Assembly: GCA_903848935.1 (NCBI GenBank)
Contig: CAINHO010000050.1
Location: 1-64,000 of the forward strand
Direction of reading: 5' to 3'
Origin: an uncultured Pseudomonadota bacterium
GTDB taxonomy: Bacteria; Pseudomonadota; Gammaproteobacteria; Methylococcales; Methylomonadaceae
DNA: 64,000 bases
In this document: positions 59,587 to 64,000 of the stretch, piece after piece
How the letters are laid out: each line of letters opens with the position of its first letter
How positions within the stretch are numbered: position 1 is the stretch's first letter
Notes under the pieces: model-generated
The model's database searches: none
Seen by the model: the letters and a program-made list of their open reading frames with translations, nothing else
What the model was told of the DNA's origin: nothing
Program-made: the position numbers and the translations under genes

Positions 59587-60346
59587 GAAGCGCACGGAAT
59601 TCGTCGGTTAATTTATGCGTCGGAACGTAGTGAATAAGCGGCTTTGATTCAGAATGTGATTCACGGACTTTCACCGACGTGGAAATCATCGACGCTAAAA
59701 CCGGCAAACCTTCAGCAATCAATTCGTTCACTAATTGGCGTGGTAAATTGGCTTGTTTTTGGAATTGATTAACTACAATACCTTCAATTTCTAAAGCGGG
59801 ATTGTGATCTGCTTTGACTTCGGTGAGCGTATTCATCAACAAATACAACGCCTCGCGAGCAAAGGTATCGCAATCAAACGGAATCAAACATTTGTGTGCA
59901 GCGATTAACGCAGATTGACTGTAAAAATTCAAAATTGGCGGCGTATCCATATAAATCTCGTCGAAATCTTCTAGTTTTTCGAGAGCTTCTTTGAGTTTGA
60001 AAATTTTGTAACGTGATTCTAAACGCCCTTGTAACGGTTCGAGTTCTGGATGTGATGGCAACACAAATAAATTGGGAAATGGCGTGGCGTGGATTGCACC
60101 TTCCAAACCCGAACCACTTTTATTTCCGCCAAATAATGAAACACTCAACGTTTCTTTGAAAAAATGCACAACGGTTTTATCGCTATCCGTGACTTTTTGA
60201 CCGAGTAAATACTGCGTGGAATTACCTTGTACGTCTAAATCGATAACCAGTGTGCGCTTGCCTTCCATCGCGCTGATTGCCGCTAAATTACAGGTGATGG
60301 TGGATTTTCCCACGCCGCCTTTTTGATTGAAAATAACTCTACGCAT
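59564..60346 (-). CDS. ParA family ATPase
   Basis: Start refined to MRRVIFNQKGGVGKSTITCNLAAISAMEGKRTLVIDLDVQGNSTQYLLG. Confidence 0.9.
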   Translation of the reverse strand: MRRVIFNQKGGVGKSTITCNLAAISAMEGKRTLVIDLDVQGNSTQYLLGQKVTDSDKTVVHFFKETLSVSLFGGNKSGSGLEGAIHATPFPNLFVLPSHPELEPLQGRLESRYKIFKLKEALEKLEDFDEIYMDTPPILNFYSQSALIAAHKCLIPFDCDTFAREALYLLMNTLTEVKADHNPALEIEGIVVNQFQKQANLPRQLVNELIAEGLPVLASMISTSVKVRESHSESKPLIHYVPTHKLTDEFRALHAEIHRY

Positions 60347-60501
60347 GAATAACTGTCCTACAAAATAAAGTGTGAAAAACATCGACACGATTTTACACAC
60401 ATTGAACAAGACTGTTGCTGGTTTTTATTGTCGAAACGGTGACACGCAGGCATTTTGTGCGGGAGGGATTCAGAATTCTGAACTCCCGATTCCTACTATT
60501 T

Positions 60502-63006
60502 TTAAGCGTAAATGCTCAATAAACCATTCGTGCCATTGGTGTCGATAACTTGACCGTTAGCAAACTCATCCACCGTTCCATCGGCATTATTACTGGCATT
60601 CACTGGATTACCTTGTGCGTCAACTTCTTGATTCGTTTGGCGATTTCCCTGCCCGTTCGCCGACGCATCTGCCATCATTTGAGCTGTTTGTTGTTGTGAA
60701 CGACCTGAATCATTTGAAGTCGATTGTTGTGACACATTCACTTCAGCTAACGTCACTTGTTGTGAACTCAACATTTCGCGCAATTTAGGAATCGAAGCTT
60801 CTAACGCCGTGCGCACTTCGCTATTTTGAGCAGTAAATGCAATCGTTGCTTGATCTTGATTCATATCAATTCGCACGGTAATCGGTCCCATATTTTGCGG
60901 ATTCATTTTGATTTCTGCGCTCGAAATACCACGGCTATTCATCCACACAATTCGATCACCTAAATCTTGATTCCATTCTGGATGAGAAATGGGTTTCGTC
61001 ATCGCAGGAACTTCGACTTTAGTATCTTGCACTAATTTATTCACGGCAGCAGTAATAGTCTGCGGGGCGGATTTATCGCTCGTCGGTGCTATTGCTGATG
61101 CACTGATGGCATCCGATTTCTCAGCCGTTAATAACGAAGAAAATGGTTTTAAATCTGCAGCACCTTGTTTGTTATCAACGGTTTGATTTAATAACGCATC
61201 GTCTGGTAACACGGGATTTGACGGTGTATTTCCGTTATTACTGCTGCCATTATTCGCCGTATCACCACCAGTATTATTACGATTTGTAACGGCTTCTTTT
61301 AACAAATCATTCGCAGAAGTTAGTGTTAATTTATCTTGTACAGTTGTATCGCCTGATGTTTTCACCGATGCAACTTCGGATTGAACTGAAGTAACTGGTG
61401 TTGCGACTTGCGGCATAATAATCACAGACGGGGTAGCTTGAACAATTGCCGCATCTGGATTGTCTGCTGATTTCGAATCTTGTTCGGAAGTAATTGGAAC
61501 AGTGGTATTTGAATTTTCTTCAACGTTAACATTCTGAGCTTGGATAAGTGGTGTTGTACCATTATCCAATAGTGTCGTTTGCTCAACTACCGTGGCTTCA
61601 GATGTAGTTTTTTTAGAAATATTATTTTGTTGCCACAGCACAGCTTCATTTTGCAAAAGTGGAACAGCAATGGATTGAGTCAAAACAGAATCGCCGGAAC
61701 CTGTTTGTATTTCGGGTGTTTGTTCTGCTAACGCAGCTTTAAGTTGAACTAACGCCTTTTGTATAGGTGCTGGCAAAACGGTAGGTTCTTGTTGTTTCGC
61801 TAATGCTGTTTGAAGTTGAGCTAACGCCATTTGTACGGGTGCTGGCAGGACAGCGTTTTGTTGTTTATCTAATACCGATTGTACTGATACCGGCTGGACG
61901 GGTGTTTTTTGAGTTACAGATACCGGCAGTTGTGTCAACGTCATTTGAAGTTGAGCTAACGCTGTTTGTACAGGGGCTGGCAGAGCAACTGTTTCGTGCG
62001 TCAAGGCCGTCTGAAGTTGAGCTAACGCCGTTTGAACAGGAACTGGCAGAGCAACTTTTTCTTGCGTCAACGCCGTCTGAAGTTGAACTAACGCCGTTTG
62101 CACCGGGACTGGCAGAACAACTTTTTCTTGCGTCAACGCCGTCTGAAGTTGAACTAACGCCGTTTGCACCGGGACTGGCAGAGCAACTTTTTCTTGCGTC
62201 AACGCCGTCTGAAGTTGAGCTAACGCCGTTTGCACCGGGACTGGCAAAGCAACGGTTTTTTGCGTCAACGCCGTCTGAAGTTGAGCCAACGCCGTTTGCA
62301 CTGGGACTGGCAGAGCAACTGTTTTTTGCGTCAACGCCGTCTGAAGTTGAACTAACGCCGTTTGCACCGGGACTGGTAGAGCAACTGTTTTTTGCGTCAA
62401 CGCCGTCTGAAGTTGAGCCAACGCCGTTTGCACGGGTGCTGACAAAATCGAAGCTTGTTGTTGAACTAAAATACTTGCCGGTGTATTCACGGATGTATTG
62501 GTTACAGCTTGCTTAACCGCCGATTGCATACTTTGTTGTGTTAACAGTGTTGTCGAATTCGCGGCAGGTAATTGCACCGATTGCCCCGCTGGCAACGTAT
62601 CGCCCAATGTTGCCCCCGACGTAATGAATTTAAGCAGGTCAGTTACCGTCGATAAAATTGCTGTATCTTCCGCACTCATCGTCGTAATAGTCGTATTACC
62701 TATGGTTGTCGGGTTAATTGATGACGCATTAGTGGTCAATATTGACGGAATCGTTACATCGGGTGCAAGTTCTGTTATAGCAGCAGTTGTCGGCACGGTA
62801 GCAATTGCAGCAAGCATCGCAGAGGTTGGCGTGGTCAACATCGCTACATTAGTCGTCGGCTGAACCAATAAACCCATTTGTGTATTTAACGCCGTTGAAA
62901 AACCTTCAGGTAAAACTGTACCATCCACCGCTGGTGACGTAGCTGCTACCGCCCCATCAACAACAGGCGTGAACGTATTTATGGGTGAAGCTGTTACGGT
63001 AATCAT
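60502..63006 (-). CDS. fliK: Flagellar hook-length control protein FliK-like, with internal tandem repeats
   Basis: C-terminal LGDRIVWMNSRGISSAEIKMNPQNMGPITVRIDMNQDQATIAFTAQNSEVRTALEASIPKLREML. Confidence 0.88.
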   Translation of the reverse strand: MITVTASPINTFTPVVDGAVAATSPAVDGTVLPEGFSTALNTQMGLLVQPTTNVAMLTTPTSAMLAAIATVPTTAAITELAPDVTIPSILTTNASSINPTTIGNTTITTMSAEDTAILSTVTDLLKFITSGATLGDTLPAGQSVQLPAANSTTLLTQQSMQSAVKQAVTNTSVNTPASILVQQQASILSAPVQTALAQLQTALTQKTVALPVPVQTALVQLQTALTQKTVALPVPVQTALAQLQTALTQKTVALPVPVQTALAQLQTALTQEKVALPVPVQTALVQLQTALTQEKVVLPVPVQTALVQLQTALTQEKVALPVPVQTALAQLQTALTHETVALPAPVQTALAQLQMTLTQLPVSVTQKTPVQPVSVQSVLDKQQNAVLPAPVQMALAQLQTALAKQQEPTVLPAPIQKALVQLKAALAEQTPEIQTGSGDSVLTQSIAVPLLQNEAVLWQQNNISKKTTSEATVVEQTTLLDNGTTPLIQAQNVNVEENSNTTVPITSEQDSKSADNPDAAIVQATPSVIIMPQVATPVTSVQSEVASVKTSGDTTVQDKLTLTSANDLLKEAVTNRNNTGGDTANNGSSNNGNTPSNPVLPDDALLNQTVDNKQGAADLKPFSSLLTAEKSDAISASAIAPTSDKSAPQTITAAVNKLVQDTKVEVPAMTKPISHPEWNQDLGDRIVWMNSRGISSAEIKMNPQNMGPITVRIDMNQDQATIAFTAQNSEVRTALEASIPKLREMLSSQQVTLAEVNVSQQSTSNDSGRSQQQTAQMMADASANGQGNRQTNQEVDAQGNPVNASNNADGTVDEFANGQVIDTNGTNGLLSIYA
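61940..62440 (-). repeat. ~66-bp tandem repeats within fliK
   Basis: gccgtctgaagttga recurs every 66 bp (about 62006, 62072, 62138, 62204, 62270, 62336, 62402); encodes PVPVQTALxQLQTALTQxxVAL. Confidence 0.9.
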
Positions 63007-63038
63007 CGTGTGACCTTTTAAAATTTATTTGTCGCGTG

Positions 63039-63494
63039 TTAGTAGGCGTAGCCCATCAATTTTTTACGCCCTAAGCGTGAAGCGTGTTCGTCCATTTCGG
63101 ATTGCTCACGTTTATCTTCGTGTTTTTGTTCGACTTTTAAGGCCGATTCCTGGACTTTTTGAATCGCTTGCGTGCTTTGGTGCATGGTTTCCCACAATCT
63201 ACGTTTGGCTTGTACATCTTGTTCGATGCTTTTCAGTACGCGCTCTTGCCCCACAATTGCCACGTCAAGTTTGTCGATAAACGAGCGAAATTCAATCAAC
63301 CGCGCCACTTTTACTCCTTCGCTGGCAAAGGCATTACATTTATCGACGTAATCTTTGCGGTAAACTGTTAACCCTTCAACCTGCCCTTTCATTTGGGTAT
63401 GTTGCCGTTGCGATTGCCCTAGAATTTCCAACGCTTTTTGCTCTTGATTGGCTTTAATATCGACAATCACTTGTAACCGTTTTGACCTTTTCAT
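63039..63494 (-). CDS. fliJ: Flagellar protein FliJ
   Basis: MKRSKRLQVIVDIKANQEQKALEILGQSQRQ coiled coil, between fliI and fliK. Confidence 0.85.
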   Translation of the reverse strand: MKRSKRLQVIVDIKANQEQKALEILGQSQRQHTQMKGQVEGLTVYRKDYVDKCNAFASEGVKVARLIEFRSFIDKLDVAIVGQERVLKSIEQDVQAKRRLWETMHQSTQAIQKVQESALKVEQKHEDKREQSEMDEHASRLGRKKLMGYAY

Positions 63495-63506
63495 AAGAAT
63501 CTCGCT

Positions 63507-64000
63507 TTACCGTAAGTTCAATAACAATTCGAGTTCATGCAAACTTTGTGCGATGCCGACGGATTCTTCCATGTCTTGCTGCAAAAACTCGACAATTGCC
63601 GGATGTTTTTCAATCGCTTTATCAATGCGAGGATCCGAACCAGGTTGATATGCGCCGACACTGATTAAATCTTTGTTTTGCTGATAAAGTGAATATAAGC
63701 GTCGCAAGTCTCGCGCCAATTTCAAGTGGTTAGCATCTGCAATGTCGGGCATTACACGACTAACTGACGCTTCAATATCAATCGCGGGGAAATGCCCTGA
63801 CTCCGCCAAAGCCCGCGACAACACAATATGTCCGTCTAAAACACCCCGTGCCGCATCGGCGATAGGATCATTGTTATCGTCACCTTCCGCCAAAACTGTA
63901 TAAAAAGCCGTAATCGAACCCCCGCCTTCGTCTGCGTTACCGGCACGTTCAACCAAATGTGGCAATTTCGCAAACACTGACGGCGGATAACCTTTCGTTG
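63507..64000 (-). CDS. fliI: Flagellum-specific ATPase FliI, C-terminal part (truncated by window end)
   Basis: Open frame to window edge ...[62 protein letters not shown]. Confidence 0.95.
   Translation of the reverse strand, partial: TKGYPPSVFAKLPHLVERAGNADEGGGSITAFYTVLAEGDDNNDPIADAARGVLDGHIVLSRALAESGHFPAIDIEASVSRVMPDIADANHLKLARDLRRLYSLYQQNKDLISVGAYQPGSDPRIDKAIEKHPAIVEFLQQDMEESVGIAQSLHELELLLNLR

Noticed and set aside
61940-62440. Possible CRISPR-like array
   Set aside because: Contiguous 66-bp in-frame coding repeats without unique spacers; explained by fliK.
61803-62516. 237-aa plus-strand ORF with repeats
   Set aside because: Antisense to the fliK tandem repeats; the repeat periodicity is inherited from fliK.

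Overview
The window is a chromosomal segment from an AT-rich gammaproteobacterial methanotroph (Methylococcales-like). The diagnosis rests on a complete pmoC-pmoA-pmoB operon (particulate methane monooxygenase, minus strand, 47819-44929). Most of the left half is ordinary core genome: aspartate aminotransferase, htpX, a recD-like helicase, dapF, dapE, tldD, and a dense yebC-ruvCAB-ybgC-tolQRAB-pal-cpoB-queE-queC block, then ctaA, ygfZ and folA. The right half carries sodB, carbonic anhydrase, an HDOD/EAL protein, a truncated haemoglobin with an Fe-S flavoreductase, lnt, a ParA-like ATPase, and fliK/fliJ/fliI (fliI is cut by the window edge). Two tRNA-Leu genes (CAA and TAA) can be read. The most interesting areas are: (1) 34.6-50.3 kb, a metal-handling island around pmoCAB (HupE/UreJ-like protein, tonB-exbB-exbD-HupE/UreJ_2-TonB receptor, an FGE-like protein, a Cys-rich beta-propeller lipoprotein, a TlpA-like thioredoxin, CopC, a cupredoxin and a double-anchored multicopper oxidase); (2) 50.4-51.9 kb, what looks like a decayed WYL-regulated ZorA/ZorB-like (MotA/ExbB + OmpA) module in which both the regulator and the motor operon carry deletions, flanked by two copies of a ~32-bp putative operator; (3) a SerA-N-terminus/SerB chimera at 28.5 kb; (4) a 28-bp palindrome between an Fe-S-type HTH regulator and a truncated haemoglobin. 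No CRISPR array, transposase or rRNA was seen. All family assignments come from reading protein sequences by eye; no database search was run.
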